Source: Chloropicon primus (Eukaryota; Chlorophyta; Chloropicophyceae; Chloropicales; Chloropicaceae). Taken from it: DNA of 64,000 bases. Below, in pieces: positions 1 to 9,900 of the stretch (position 1 is the first letter of the stretch; every line of letters begins with the position of its first letter). The position numbers were made by a program, and so were the translations under genes. Location: positions 186,001-250,000 of the forward strand of contig CP060764.1 of NCBI GenBank assembly GCA_023205875.1, read 5' to 3'. Under the pieces are notes generated by a model. It worked only from the letters and a program-made list of their open reading frames with translations. It did not search any database and was not told where the DNA came from.

Positions 1-1
1 T

Positions 2-352
2 CGATTCCCTGGAACAGTCGAAGCCGTGAACTACAAAGGGTGCATCCTCTTGTTGTGCTCAGACTTCCCAAGGTGTTCCTCCCCGCACTGGCACGCCCTT
101 GGGAAGCTGGGCTCCGCGGAGATCATCGGAACTTTTGATGGGGTTTCCCAGCGAGCGATTCCTCTCTTTTCAGGGGTAGACGAGGAGAAGCAAAACGTTT
201 TTTCTAGGGAAGTTGGTCAGTACAGCACGGGGCAAGGCAGGGGCGGCTCCCAGACAATCGTGAGAGTTGCCAACGTAGAGGACAGGGGCGGCACGTCGAC
301 GCTCAATTTCGGAATTATATCTGTGAAAGAAGAACATAAGAACTCGTTCTAG
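2..352 (+). CDS. 3' end of an unidentified gene (runs off left edge)
   Basis: An open frame enters from the left edge and ends with TAG at 350-352, giving about 116 C-terminal residues. There is no convincing ATG: the frame is open from base 2, and the codon at 26 is GTG. No domain is recognised. The visible part has a few cysteines and a short segment (NYKGCILLLCSDF) that could be a beta strand. TGTAA lies 23 bases after the stop, as after other genes here, which supports a true 3' end. It converges on the AP-3 beta gene with 56 bp between stops. Function unknown. Confidence 0.45.
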   Translation, partial: RFPGTVEAVNYKGCILLLCSDFPRCSSPHWHALGKLGSAEIIGTFDGVSQRAIPLFSGVDEEKQNVFSREVGQYSTGQGRGGSQTIVRVANVEDRGGTSTLNFGIISVKEEHKNSF

Positions 353-374
353 TGAAAACGCAGGCTCTTGCTGC

Positions 375-379
375 TGTAA
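375..379 (+). promoter_or_regulatory. TGTAA poly(A) signal candidate
   Basis: TGTAA, 23 bases after the stop of the left-edge gene. TGTAA is the usual chlorophyte polyadenylation signal; its use here is inferred. Confidence 0.35.
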
Positions 380-408
380 ATGCTAATGTATATTCATATT
401 TTGATAAG

Positions 409-3092
409 TTATTGTTCGCCTTCAGCCCCTTCCCCCGTCTGCTCTTCGTCCTGTCCTCGCTCCTCTTCCTCTTCCTCTGACTCAGAATAGCTGTAGCTGT
501 AGGACCCGGAATATCCGTCGCTCTCCGAGTCGCTATAAAAGTTGTCCAAAGGAGAATTGTCCGCAGCAGCGTGTGGTTGCTGAGAGGAGGACGCTGCATT
601 GTTGGGGTACTGGCTTCTCACCTGGTTTTGATTTTGGGACTTGCTCGAGTTTTGTGTTATCTTGGCATCTCGAAGGGTGCTATTTGTAGGCGTGGTTCTG
701 AATTCCGGCATCGTTTGGTAGCCAGGGGCGCTGTGGTCAACTAGGTGGCTCAGGGAACCAATCGAAAAGGCGTTCTTGCTATCATCGATCGGGGACGAGA
801 TGGGCTTCAGATTCGCACTCGCCAGGATGATCTTTTTGCTGATGGATTCACCGTCCGCGCCGCCACCTGAGGTCAATCCGCCATAAAGTCTGGCCTTGTC
901 CCTCACGCTGTACGAGGTGTCGCACTTTGCCATGTTCAGGACATAATCAAACGCCGGCTTTGCTTTCTCGACCCCATGGATAGTCAACCTTGCCAAACTA
1001 TTCAGAATTTGAATCTTGACCTCTTCGTCTTGTTCGATGAATTCTGTCGTGGCCAACCGAGCCGCTTCGTAGGCGAGATCAGAGAGCTTTGCAAAGGTTT
1101 CTTTCCCCATCATTTCCTTCACGTCCTGCTCTCCTTCCCCCGCCCTGCTCTGGAGGGTCAAGTGACAGCTGGAAAGCCACAGCACCCCCATCTTGGACTT
1201 TGGCGAAGCCATGAGGTGGTACCTTTTGATCAACTTGGCTATCTGTTCCATGTACAAGTCAGGGCGGCCCTGCGCGATGCCCAGGATGACTTGGACACTA
1301 TTCGCGGACACTTGCTCTGATGCATGCGTCGAAAGGACCATCAGGCTCTTCAGGATCCTTTCCTGCATCTTGGGGTACTTTTGCACGCATCGACCCAAGG
1401 CAAATATAGCGTTCGACACGAAAGTCATCTCGTTGTCCCTCAAATACGCTTGCAACTCCTTCAAGAGCTCAGGAATGTTATCCTCTGCAATGATCTCCGT
1501 CAGGACATTCAGTTTCAGACACTTGACGTGCAGCGGATCGCTCGCCCTCACGAAAAATCCTGTGAAGTGTGGTGCAAAGACTTCTGGGTACTTGTGCGCA
1601 AAGCTTGCCACGCTGTGAAGGATGACATACTCCGACGCCGATCTTGTCGACCTCATGCAAAACATGAGCGCCTTGCCACACCTGTGGTGCTCGTAGGACG
1701 GGGCAAAATCGAACTGCAAAGCAACAGTTGCCATGACCACCGCGGAGTTCCTCGACTGCAGCAATGGCCAGGTGCATCTCAAGAGAAGCCTGTGATCCTC
1801 AGTAATCAGGTTCTCGGGGCGGGAAGAGACCTCGGAGTCCTCGACAATCTTGGAAGAGCTGTCGTCGTCTCCGTAAAAGTTGTCCACGCTCTCCACTTTT
1901 GGCGAACTTTCCATGCTCACTTGCTTGGTGCCCTGAGTCTTGCCCTTGTTCGGATCCACGAAATTTGCCCTGGCATATCTGTGAAGAAGGTTCAACGCTG
2001 CCACCTGCGACCACTCATCCATATCGACCAGCATCTTGCAGAGCTTTCTGTAGCTCCAATGCACGGCGTCGAGCCTTTCCGGGCACATCGTGTTGAAAAC
2101 TTCGCAGGCGGAACCCATCACCAGAGGGGACGGCTCGCTGTCAAACACCTTGAGCAGGATCTCAAACAGGTCCTCCTCCATGTCCCTGTTGAAGGAATAC
2201 AGCTTGGCAAGCCCCACAACAGCGGCCTTCCTCACCAATGCGTTGGGATCGAAGACGGCGCTCTTGATGACGACGAAAGTTATGGGTACGATGTCCTGCA
2301 CCCGGATCGAAGACAATACCCTCACAGAGAGCACCCTGGCCTGCGCGTTGTTGGAGTCGTTCAAACCCTTCTGGATCTCGTTCACTGCCATGAGAGTGTC
2401 GTCTGGCTTGGACTCCGCGTGCCTCACGAGAAAGATGTAAACCAACCGCTTGATCTCGGGGTGCTTCGTGGCCAAAAGCTTGACAACGCTGGGAAGGAAA
2501 GTATCTGCTATACTCGTGTCCTCTGCCCCCCCTGCCGCGCCAGCGGTGCTGGACACACTTATCTGCTGGCTCATGTTCGTGTACGCCTTCTTCCCGCCCG
2601 TCTCAGTTATCAGCCAGCGCATTGCCTCCAGCTGCTCGTGCGTCGACTTGCTCGAAAGCTGCTGCTTCCGCTGACGCTCCTCCGTTGCGGAGGCGGGGTC
2701 ACTCCCAAAACCTAGAAGAAAAAGTTTGTGCAAACAAACAAACACTCTTCGTCAGAGAGAGAGAGAGTCTCAAGGGAGGGAATGAAAGAGAGAAGAAGGA
2801 GAGAGAACCGAGAGGCTTCTTGGCGAGTCCTTGACGCTTCGCCGTAACGGCCGTGCCACGCCCTCAGGCCAAACCAAACCGGAGCCTTACCTATCGACGC
2901 CGCTGCCGAACCAAACCCGTTGTTGTTGTAGCTCACGCCGTTGTTCTGTGCCACCGAGGGCGACGCGCTTGGCGTGGACGCCGCCGAATTCGACGTGGAG
3001 GATGCCCTGTTCCTCATCTTCTCCTTCAAACCTCTGCCGAAGTCCTTGAGACCCTTCATGGTTGACGCCGAACGTCCTCGAAGTCGCTCCAT
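409..3092 (-). CDS. AP3B: AP-3 adaptor complex beta subunit
   Basis: Large beta-adaptin of the AP-3 complex, which sorts cargo from endosome or trans-Golgi to vacuole/lysosome-type organelles. It is built from two exons, 2891-3092 and 409-2711; the intron (2712-2890) has GTAAGG donor and TTCTAG acceptor and is phase 1. The product is about 834 aa. The adaptin HEAT trunk is clear, with blocks such as KHPEIKRLVYIFLVRHAE and DPNALVRKAAVVGLAKLYS near its start. After about residue 680 the protein becomes a Ser/Gln/Asn-rich linker and ends in an acidic Ser/Tyr tail (SYSYSYSESEEEEEE). Animal AP-3 beta is about 1,090 aa with an ear after the acidic hinge; here the protein stops in the hinge and no ear is visible. 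The start at 3092 is the first ATG; MKGLKDF at 3059 is an alternative. Confidence 0.9.
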
Positions 3093-3536
3093 CTCAACCT
3101 CCTCGCTCGGCCTCGTACCCTAAATGACTCGAGCGAGCAAAACAAAAAAAAACCCACCTCCAAAAAAAAAAAAAACCCAGAACCGCAAACGACGGGACGA
3201 TACCGTAACACTTGCTCCGATCTCTCCAGCCGACCTCCTCCTCCTCCTCCTCCTGTCCCTCTCCCTCCGCCTCTCTCTCTCACGATCGCTTTCCTTTATC
3301 GATCGATCGATCGATCACTGGACTTTTGCTTTTGCGTTCGCTGCCGTCACCAGCAGAAGGCAAAGTCTGCGATCGAGAGGGCGGAGAGGGCATAAGCAAA
3401 GGGCAACGCATTCTCTTTCGATTGAAGTACCTCGATCGACGCGTTTGACGAAGAAGTGCTTCCTCTTCTTCTTCTTTTTCTCTTCCTCTCTCGATCGAAC
3501 GATTGATCGAACATCGTTTGGGAAGAAGGAAAGAGG
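3093..3536. promoter_or_regulatory. Divergent promoter AP3B / EF-Ts
   Basis: 444 bp between two start codons facing away from each other. It holds A-rich runs (3148-3177), a CCT triplet run (3235-3254), a CT-rich tract to about 3280, an ATCG tetranucleotide run (3298-3317) and CGATCG at 3283, 3370, 3433 and 3492. No gene is seen. A shared bidirectional promoter is inferred from position. Confidence 0.45.
3298..3317. repeat. (ATCG)n microsatellite
   Basis: Near-perfect ATCG tetranucleotide run of about 5 units in the AP3B/EF-Ts divergent promoter. It creates three overlapping CGATCG sites. Confidence 0.85.
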
Positions 3537-4643
3537 ATGGCCGCAGTGAGAGTGTTCAGGAGGTTGGCGACGAAGGCGCTACCGGGAGTGGGGGGGTGGA
3601 GTGGAGTGAATGAATCGGTCGCGTCGAGGGCGAGGTCCGTGCAAGGCGTGTTGCTTCTCCGGCCACTGGATGGGTTTGTCTTGGAGAGAAGTCTCGCGTC
3701 CGGTGCTGGATCAAACTTGCAGTTGATCAAGCAGTTGAGGGAGGAGAGCTCTGCTCCGGTGACCGAGGTCAAGGCCGCGCTGGAAGAGTCGGGCTGGGAC
3801 ATCGAGAAGGCGCACATTGTCCTGAGGAAGAGGGGCATTGCCCAAGCGGAGAAGAAGAAGTCCAAGCGCACCGCGACCGAGGGGCTCGTGGGCGTGGCGA
3901 CGAACGAGTCGGGCACCAGGGCGGCTCTCGTGGAGGTGAACTGCGAGACCGATTTCGTGAGCAGGAACGAGTCCTTCCAGAATTTGGCCGGGCAGGCCGC
4001 AAGAGCTTTGCTGGCATCTCCCCACGGGAGCGTGGCCACGGTCCCAGGCAGCGATATTCTGGCCCTCGGGACGGATGGCGACAAGGGGGCGACCGTGGAA
4101 GAGGCTCTCACGAACGTCGGCCTCGCAATTCGTGAGAAGTTGGAGGTCAGGCGGGGCCAGATCATGGAGTCGGAGAATGGCGTGGTTGCGACCTACCTGC
4201 ACATGAGCCAGGCGCCTTCCGTGGGGTCGATAGGATCGCTGGTGCGCCTCGAGGCGGGCGACGGGGAGCAGATCGGCGACAAGACTCCCGAGGTCCTTGC
4301 AGTGGGCAAGAAGGTCGCCATGCACGTGGCAGCTGCGTCGCCACAGTACCTTTGCGAGAACAGCGTGCCTACCGAGGCCCTCGAGGCCGAGAAGGAGGTC
4401 CTCCGCAATCTTCCAGGAGTCGCAGAAAAGCCTGCGAACATCGTGGAAAAGATGATCACGGGCAGGCTCAACAAGTTCCTCAAGCAAGTAACGCTGGTCT
4501 CGCAGCCCTTCGTGATGGACGACAGCGTGAGCGTGAAAGCTTTCGTGGAGAAGGAGGGAAAGAAGCTCGGGCTCAACCTCACCATCAAGTCTTTTGGCCG
4601 CTTCAAAGTTGGGGAAGGCATTGCCGCTGACAAGGAAGAGTGA
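3537..4643 (+). CDS. tsf: Elongation factor Ts, organellar (probably mitochondrial)
   Basis: Guanine-nucleotide exchange factor for EF-Tu in organellar translation. 368 aa, intronless. After a targeting-type leader of about 55 residues rich in Arg, Ala, Ser and Val comes the EF-Ts UBA-like start (IKQLREESSAPVTEVKAALEE, split here as two conserved blocks), then the hallmark VEVNCETDFVSRNESF near residue 140 that contacts EF-Tu, then two core subdomains to the C-terminus. The leader without plastid-specific domains favours mitochondria, but plastid targeting cannot be excluded. The stop TGA (4641-4643) directly abuts the stop of the convergent ApaG gene. Confidence 0.93.
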   Translation: MAAVRVFRRLATKALPGVGGWSGVNESVASRARSVQGVLLLRPLDGFVLERSLASGAGSNLQLIKQLREESSAPVTEVKAALEESGWDIEKAHIVLRKRGIAQAEKKKSKRTATEGLVGVATNESGTRAALVEVNCETDFVSRNESFQNLAGQAARALLASPHGSVATVPGSDILALGTDGDKGATVEEALTNVGLAIREKLEVRRGQIMESENGVVATYLHMSQAPSVGSIGSLVRLEAGDGEQIGDKTPEVLAVGKKVAMHVAAASPQYLCENSVPTEALEAEKEVLRNLPGVAEKPANIVEKMITGRLNKFLKQVTLVSQPFVMDDSVSVKAFVEKEGKKLGLNLTIKSFGRFKVGEGIAADKEE

Positions 4644-6347
4644 TCACCATGGACCGTGAATTAATTTTATTTGAGTCGTGACGGCGTAGCTGTTCTTGCT
4701 TTCATTCGTTTCCACTGCTTGCTGGTCAGAAGTCGCATTGAGGTTGAACTTCCCAATCTCCACCACCAGGCTGCGAGCTTTCGCCAGGTCAAAGTCCAAG
4801 GCCGACCCCAGCGCGCTCAAGTCCCAGAACACCATCCCGTACGACCCCGCCATGCTTCCCACGTTCTCGGTCTCCAGGTCGAGAATAGAAGCCGTCTGCA
4901 GGGGGGTGAACGAGGTGTAGTTGAACGCTTCTCCTGGCTTCAGGACGGGCTTCTCCCCTATCACTCCCGGGCCCTTCACCTCGTTCGTCCTGCCCTCCGC
5001 GTCCGTAATCACCCAGTGCCTGTTCATCAGCTGAACCGTCTTGTCCGTGCTCTCGTTCGTGATCTGCACGTCGTACTTGAAGAAGAACTGGCCTATCCGA
5101 GGGCTGCTGCGTTCCGGGACGTAGTGGGACTCCACTCTCACCCTGATCCCGTCCGTGATGATGTCCGACTTTGTGCTGGGAAGGGCGGGGACGGAAATCC
5201 TGCCGTTGTCCCCGCTCCTCAGGAGGTCCAAAGTGTGCGGGAGAATCTCGCCGAGATTAACCCTGCTCTCCAAAGCCTGCTCCGCCAGAAGCTCGATGTC
5301 TTCCTCTTTCATCATGGACATGGCCTCTGCGGCCATGTTCACCATCTCCGGCAGGTGGTCGGGGCTCATCGCGTCCTCTGGCAGCCCTATGATCTTCGTC
5401 AGCGCCTTGAGGTCCTCCCTCGGCACGGAGGTCATGATGTCATTGACCTGCTTCAGAACCTTTGGGTTGCTTTTCATCGTGGACGACATCTCCCTGATCA
5501 TCCTCTTCACGTTCGCCAAGTCGTCCGCCCCCTTCTCGTCTTCTGGCACCCGGCCAGCCTCCAAGTCCGAGTCCGAGTCCGAGTCCGAGTCCGTCGTCGT
5601 CCCCTCCACCTCCACCGCGAAACTCAGCCTGGCTGTCCCGCGAGGCGTGGTGAGGGTGGTGTGGGAGGCGTAGTCGAAGACGTCTCCGGGCTCAATCACC
5701 GGCGACACCGGCTTCCTCGGGCTGCCTTGATAGATGGGTTGAAAGCCAGGAATCACCTTCTCTGCCACGTTGTTGCTGTTCCTCGTGTCGAGGGAGCGGC
5801 CCAGCAGCTTGACGGGGTGCTTGCCCCTGTTCTCGATCCGGCAGCGGTAGGCAAAGTGATAGGCGTCCCTCCCGGCCCGCTCGGCCCTCTCCGCCGCCCC
5901 GCCGAACGGGTCCTCGATCCCGGAGCTCCACACCTCCACGAGCACCCCGGTGTCCCCGTGGTGAGTCGTGTTGGACGAGACCTGCAGCCTGCTTTGCTGC
6001 ACGATGGCGATGTACGCGTCAATCCCCTTCTGGAACTGCTTTGACGGTGGCAGCGATGCCGAGATCCCTTCCTCGAAGTACCTCCTCGCTAAACGCCTCA
6101 GCGAGCTCAGGGAGAACGTCCCTTGGTCGTCCCCGTCCCGCTCGAACCAAGGAAGGACCTCCCTCTTCGCTGCGGCGTGGCACTCCTCCCAAGAGCCTCG
6201 CCCCAGGCTCGAGCTCCGCAACACGTCCTCGTACGTCACCGGCCGCCTGAACGAGATCCCCGTCGCGCCCTCCCTCTCCAGCTTGGCGAGGCGCCTCAGC
6301 ACCTTGGAGTACAGGGACAACGACGACGACGACGACGACGACGCCAT
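4644..6347 (-). CDS. ApaG-domain protein with a possible second ApaG domain and LYR-like N-terminus
   Basis: 567 aa, intronless. The start is the ATG at 6347 (MASSSSSSS, encoded by a GAC-type triplet run on the plus strand). Residues about 9-25 (LYSKVLRRLAKLE) resemble a LYR/complex-I motif, tentatively. A clear ApaG (DUF525) domain fills the C-terminal third: residues from about 395 with VRVESHYVPERSS, FFKYDVQITNES, LMNRHWVITDAEG, VLKPGEAFNYTSF and GSMAGSYGMV. A weaker copy appears at about 155-285 (FAYRCRIENRGKHPVKLLGRS, VIEPGDVFDYASHTTL). An SDSDSDSDSD run from a GAGTCC hexanucleotide repeat separates the two. ApaG folds occur in bacterial ApaG, FBxo3 and PolDIP2; the partner here is unknown. 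Its TGA stop (4644-4646) abuts the EF-Ts stop. Confidence 0.8.
   Translation of the reverse strand: MASSSSSSSLSLYSKVLRRLAKLEREGATGISFRRPVTYEDVLRSSSLGRGSWEECHAAAKREVLPWFERDGDDQGTFSLSSLRRLARRYFEEGISASLPPSKQFQKGIDAYIAIVQQSRLQVSSNTTHHGDTGVLVEVWSSGIEDPFGGAAERAERAGRDAYHFAYRCRIENRGKHPVKLLGRSLDTRNSNNVAEKVIPGFQPIYQGSPRKPVSPVIEPGDVFDYASHTTLTTPRGTARLSFAVEVEGTTTDSDSDSDSDLEAGRVPEDEKGADDLANVKRMIREMSSTMKSNPKVLKQVNDIMTSVPREDLKALTKIIGLPEDAMSPDHLPEMVNMAAEAMSMMKEEDIELLAEQALESRVNLGEILPHTLDLLRSGDNGRISVPALPSTKSDIITDGIRVRVESHYVPERSSPRIGQFFFKYDVQITNESTDKTVQLMNRHWVITDAEGRTNEVKGPGVIGEKPVLKPGEAFNYTSFTPLQTASILDLETENVGSMAGSYGMVFWDLSALGSALDFDLAKARSLVVEIGKFNLNATSDQQAVETNESKNSYAVTTQIKLIHGPW
5566..5599. repeat. GAGTCC hexanucleotide run in coding sequence
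   Basis: About five copies of a 6-bp unit encode alternating Ser-Asp in the linker of the ApaG-domain protein. Confidence 0.8.
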
Positions 6348-6942
6348 CCGTCTGTCTGTCTGTCTGTCTATGTCGATATCGACCTCTCGCCGAAGCTTCC
6401 GAATCCCCAATGGCCCTTCGTCTTCCGACCTCGCAGTGCAGTCATCAAGCAAGCACAGCGAGCGCTAAAGGTGCTACTGACGCCTCCTCGCCCTTCTGCT
6501 TCTCTCCTCTTCTCTCCTCCTCTCCTCTCCTCCAAAGTTGTTGTTGTTGTCGATGACGATGACGATGACGATGATGATGATGATGGATGATGTTCCTGGT
6601 GTTGATGACAATCTGGTCCACCAAAAAAGTCAAGCGAGGTATCCCCAGAAAGATCGCAAGACGAAGATTCGTTCTAATGAGGAGAAACTCTCGTCCCTTG
6701 ACCTCCTCTCCCTCTCCCTCTCTCTTCTCTCTCTCCGTCTCTCTCTCTCCTCTCGCGCGCGCGCCCAGCCGAAGTGAGGCATCCAGAATCTCTTGAGGAG
6801 TGCAAAGAGTGGTACACTCGTGGGACGCATCGGAGAGACGAACGGAGGAAAACCCAAACCGTTTCTTTCGAGGAGCGGAGCCGTTACGAGGTCGCCGCTC
6901 GTGGGGACTGTAACGTAACGGTAGCGGGAAGAGGGGCGGTTC
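6348..6942. promoter_or_regulatory. Divergent promoter ApaG protein / ABCG transporter
   Basis: 595 bp without a gene. It contains GTCT tetranucleotides (6352-6370), GAT/GACGAT triplets (6550-6590) and a long CT-rich tract (6700-6760) on the strand coding for the ABCG gene. No TATA-like element is evident. Confidence 0.4.
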
Positions 6943-9900
6943 ATGGGGTGCGGGGTACCGGGAGGGTTCCGCAGGAGGTGGTCCCGCGCCATGTCGCGTC
7001 GTTTTGTGGGTTTTGTTTTCGTTCTCTTCGTCCTTGGCCTCGTCGGCCTCGGCTTCGAGGAGAAGACGTGTTACGCGCAAATTGACATAGGGACGGTGCT
7101 GCAGCAGGTGAACCCGCAGGACACCCTCGGTGCGGTGTGCGAGGATGAGAAGTTCAAGGTGGTGCTCAAGTCCATCTGCGAGCCTGGCGGAGCCGTGGCG
7201 AAGGCCATACGGGGGGCGACGGTCGCGAAAATTCCAGAGGAGGCCCTCACGCTCGAGGAGGCCACGACTGGGGAGAGTGGGGCGGCCTCCCTCCCCGAGC
7301 TCGCCGAGGGGAGGTCCGTCCAGGAGGTCCGCGAGGGCGGCCAGTGCCTTGTGGACGTCGGCAGCCTGAAGCTGGTGAGGACGAACGATCTCAGGCTCCG
7401 AAGTGTGGGGCGGAACACGGAAGTGAGGGGCGTCAAGAACGAGTTCGTGGAGTCCTGGAAGGAGTCCATCACGAAGGAGGTCGCCCAGTTCATCACGACC
7501 CTGCAGGGCGACGACCCCTCCTCCTCCTCGAACGCGACGAAGACGGACGACGACATGTCCGTGTACACCGTCTTCAGCGAGTCGGAGCTGATTTGCAGCG
7601 AGGGTCTCCAGTGCGTCGTCACGGACGCCGCTGACCTCGCTGCAGGTGGCCAGCTGTCCGGGACCTGCAAGAAGTGCAAGTTCGGCTCCTACTGCCCCGC
7701 CGGCGTCGTGAACGACGAGTCCGGCGCGCTCAAGTTCACGCCCAGCGTGGCGAACCAGTGCCCACCGGGCTACTTTTGCGAGACTCCGTCGTCCATCAAG
7801 AACTGCCCGGCGGGCTTGTTCTGCCCCTCCGGCAGCGCGAAGCCTCTCGACTGCAACGACCTCGGCTTTGAGATGAAGCACTGGGGAACGGAGTTTTCCG
7901 CCAGGTTGGAGGGCAACTACTGCCCCCCGAACTCGCAGGAGCCGTGGACGCTGTGCCCGGGCGGGTACTACTGCCCGAACGCGACCGTCGCCATCGTGTG
8001 CCCCAAGGGCCACTACTGCCCGGCGATGACGAAGGAACCGAGGAAGTGCCCGTTCCTCTCCGTCTGCAACGAGGGGTCAAGCGCGCCGTCCATCTCTTGG
8101 ATGGCCCTCGTCGGGGTGCTCGCCCTCGGCGTGGTCGTTTACGGAACCTCCTTCCTGATCATCTGGAGAAGCAAAAAGGCTTGCGAGGGGGATTCTGAGG
8201 ACGAGGAGCTCACGCTCTTCAACGACAAGGTCATCAAGACGATCTGCAGTGTCGTCCTCCCCCGGTACAAGGCCAGGGAGATTGCAGACATTTGCAAAAT
8301 GGGAACGCTCTCCGTCGTCAGCGACCCGCTGCGGTTGGACATCTGCGACCTCACGGTGAAGTTCAAAAACAGGGTGATCTTGAGCAGCGTCAACTTCCAC
8401 TTTCCGAATGGGACTTTGAACGCGATATTCGGACCAAGTGGGGCAGGAAAGACGACTTTGATCAAGAGCATGCTGGGCAAGCTCTCGTACAACTTGGACG
8501 TCGCAGGAAAGGTGTCCTTCACGAAGTGCACGTCCAACGAAGAGATCAAAGTGTACTCCAACTCTAGGACTTGCCTGAGGAAGACGCTCGACTTTTTTGA
8601 GACTTCTGCCGCCAGGAAGAAAGTCATCAGCAACAAGGTGGGCTACGTCCCCCAGGACAATGTCGTTTACCCAAATCTCACGGTGAACGAAAACATTCTG
8701 TACAGCGTCAAGCTGAGAAACAAGTTTGTGGCGAGCAGGAAGGCCTTGACTGATCAGATCCTAAACTTGCTGGGCCTCTTGAACGCGAAGAACACCATTG
8801 TCGGCACCCCAGAGAGGGGGGGAATCTCTGGAGGAGAGTGCCGCAGAGTCAGCATCGGGCTAGAGCTCGCGGGCTGCCCTCTCTGTTTGGTGCTGGACGA
8901 GCCCACCACCGGGCTCGACGCCGTCTCCGCCGACAGGGTGCTGAAGTGCCTGAACTTCTTGACTGCCTCTGGGATGACGATCATTGCATCCATTCACCAG
9001 CCGAAGTCCTCCATATTCCACCTTTTCGACCAGATACACGTGCTCATGAAGGGCGGTTACGTTGTCTACACCGGGCCCAAAAATTACGTGACGAGGTACT
9101 TCGATCACCTGGGCTTTGTCATGCCGGAGCTGGAAAATCCTGCTGACTTCATCATCGACATTGTGTCTGGGCTGGTGAACTGCAAGAGCAAGCCGTCGTT
9201 CACGACTGAAGAGCTCGCTGAGATGTGGGTGAACAACAAGCAAATGCTGCAGCACTACTCGAGCGATCCTTCGAGATACGGCGAGGGTTCGTCCGAGTCC
9301 AGCTTTGTCGACATGGACGCAAAGAATCAGGAGAAGGCGATGGACGAGGAGGCCAAGCTTCTGTTGGATCTCAGCTTGCCCGATTTGCACAAGGAGCTGT
9401 CGAGGAACCAAGAGTTGAACTCTGGCAAGCACGCATATAGCCTGTCCATCGACGAGCTCAAGGGCTTGGTCATCCACATATGCGCGGCAACATGCCACCT
9501 CAAGTACTTTGACACCGTGGACGAATGCATCAGGCACGTGTCCAACAGAATACGCTCTTGCCTTTCTCCTGAAAGGAACAGACCTTCTGGAGACATCTCA
9601 GCTGGCGACCAAGAGCCCGAGCCGCAGTCTTACAGCAGACTGACGAGCTTGTTCAGCTTCAAGTCTTTCTCCTGGTCTTTCAAATCTGCCTTGTCGTTGA
9701 AGTCCTTTGACACGGACGGTGACAGCTCCTGCACCTGCAACCTCGCTCATTACCTGAAGCGGCAGCTGCAGGTTGCCTGTGTCCTTTACTCGAAGGACAT
9801 CTTGGGCTGGGTGAGGTTGCTGGGCCTCAAGACGGTCGACATGGTCATCACAGCAGTTTTCGCGATTATCTTGGGGTTCAATCAAGGCCAGGGAAACATG

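Noticed and set aside
4671-6044. A 457-codon plus-strand frame over the ApaG gene
   Set aside because: Antisense to a recognised protein; low-complexity Arg/Val/His translation.
6445-8013. A 522-codon minus-strand frame upstream of and over the ABCG ectodomain
   Set aside because: Translation lacks domains and overlaps the Cys-rich ectodomain, whose codons are clearly used on the plus strand.
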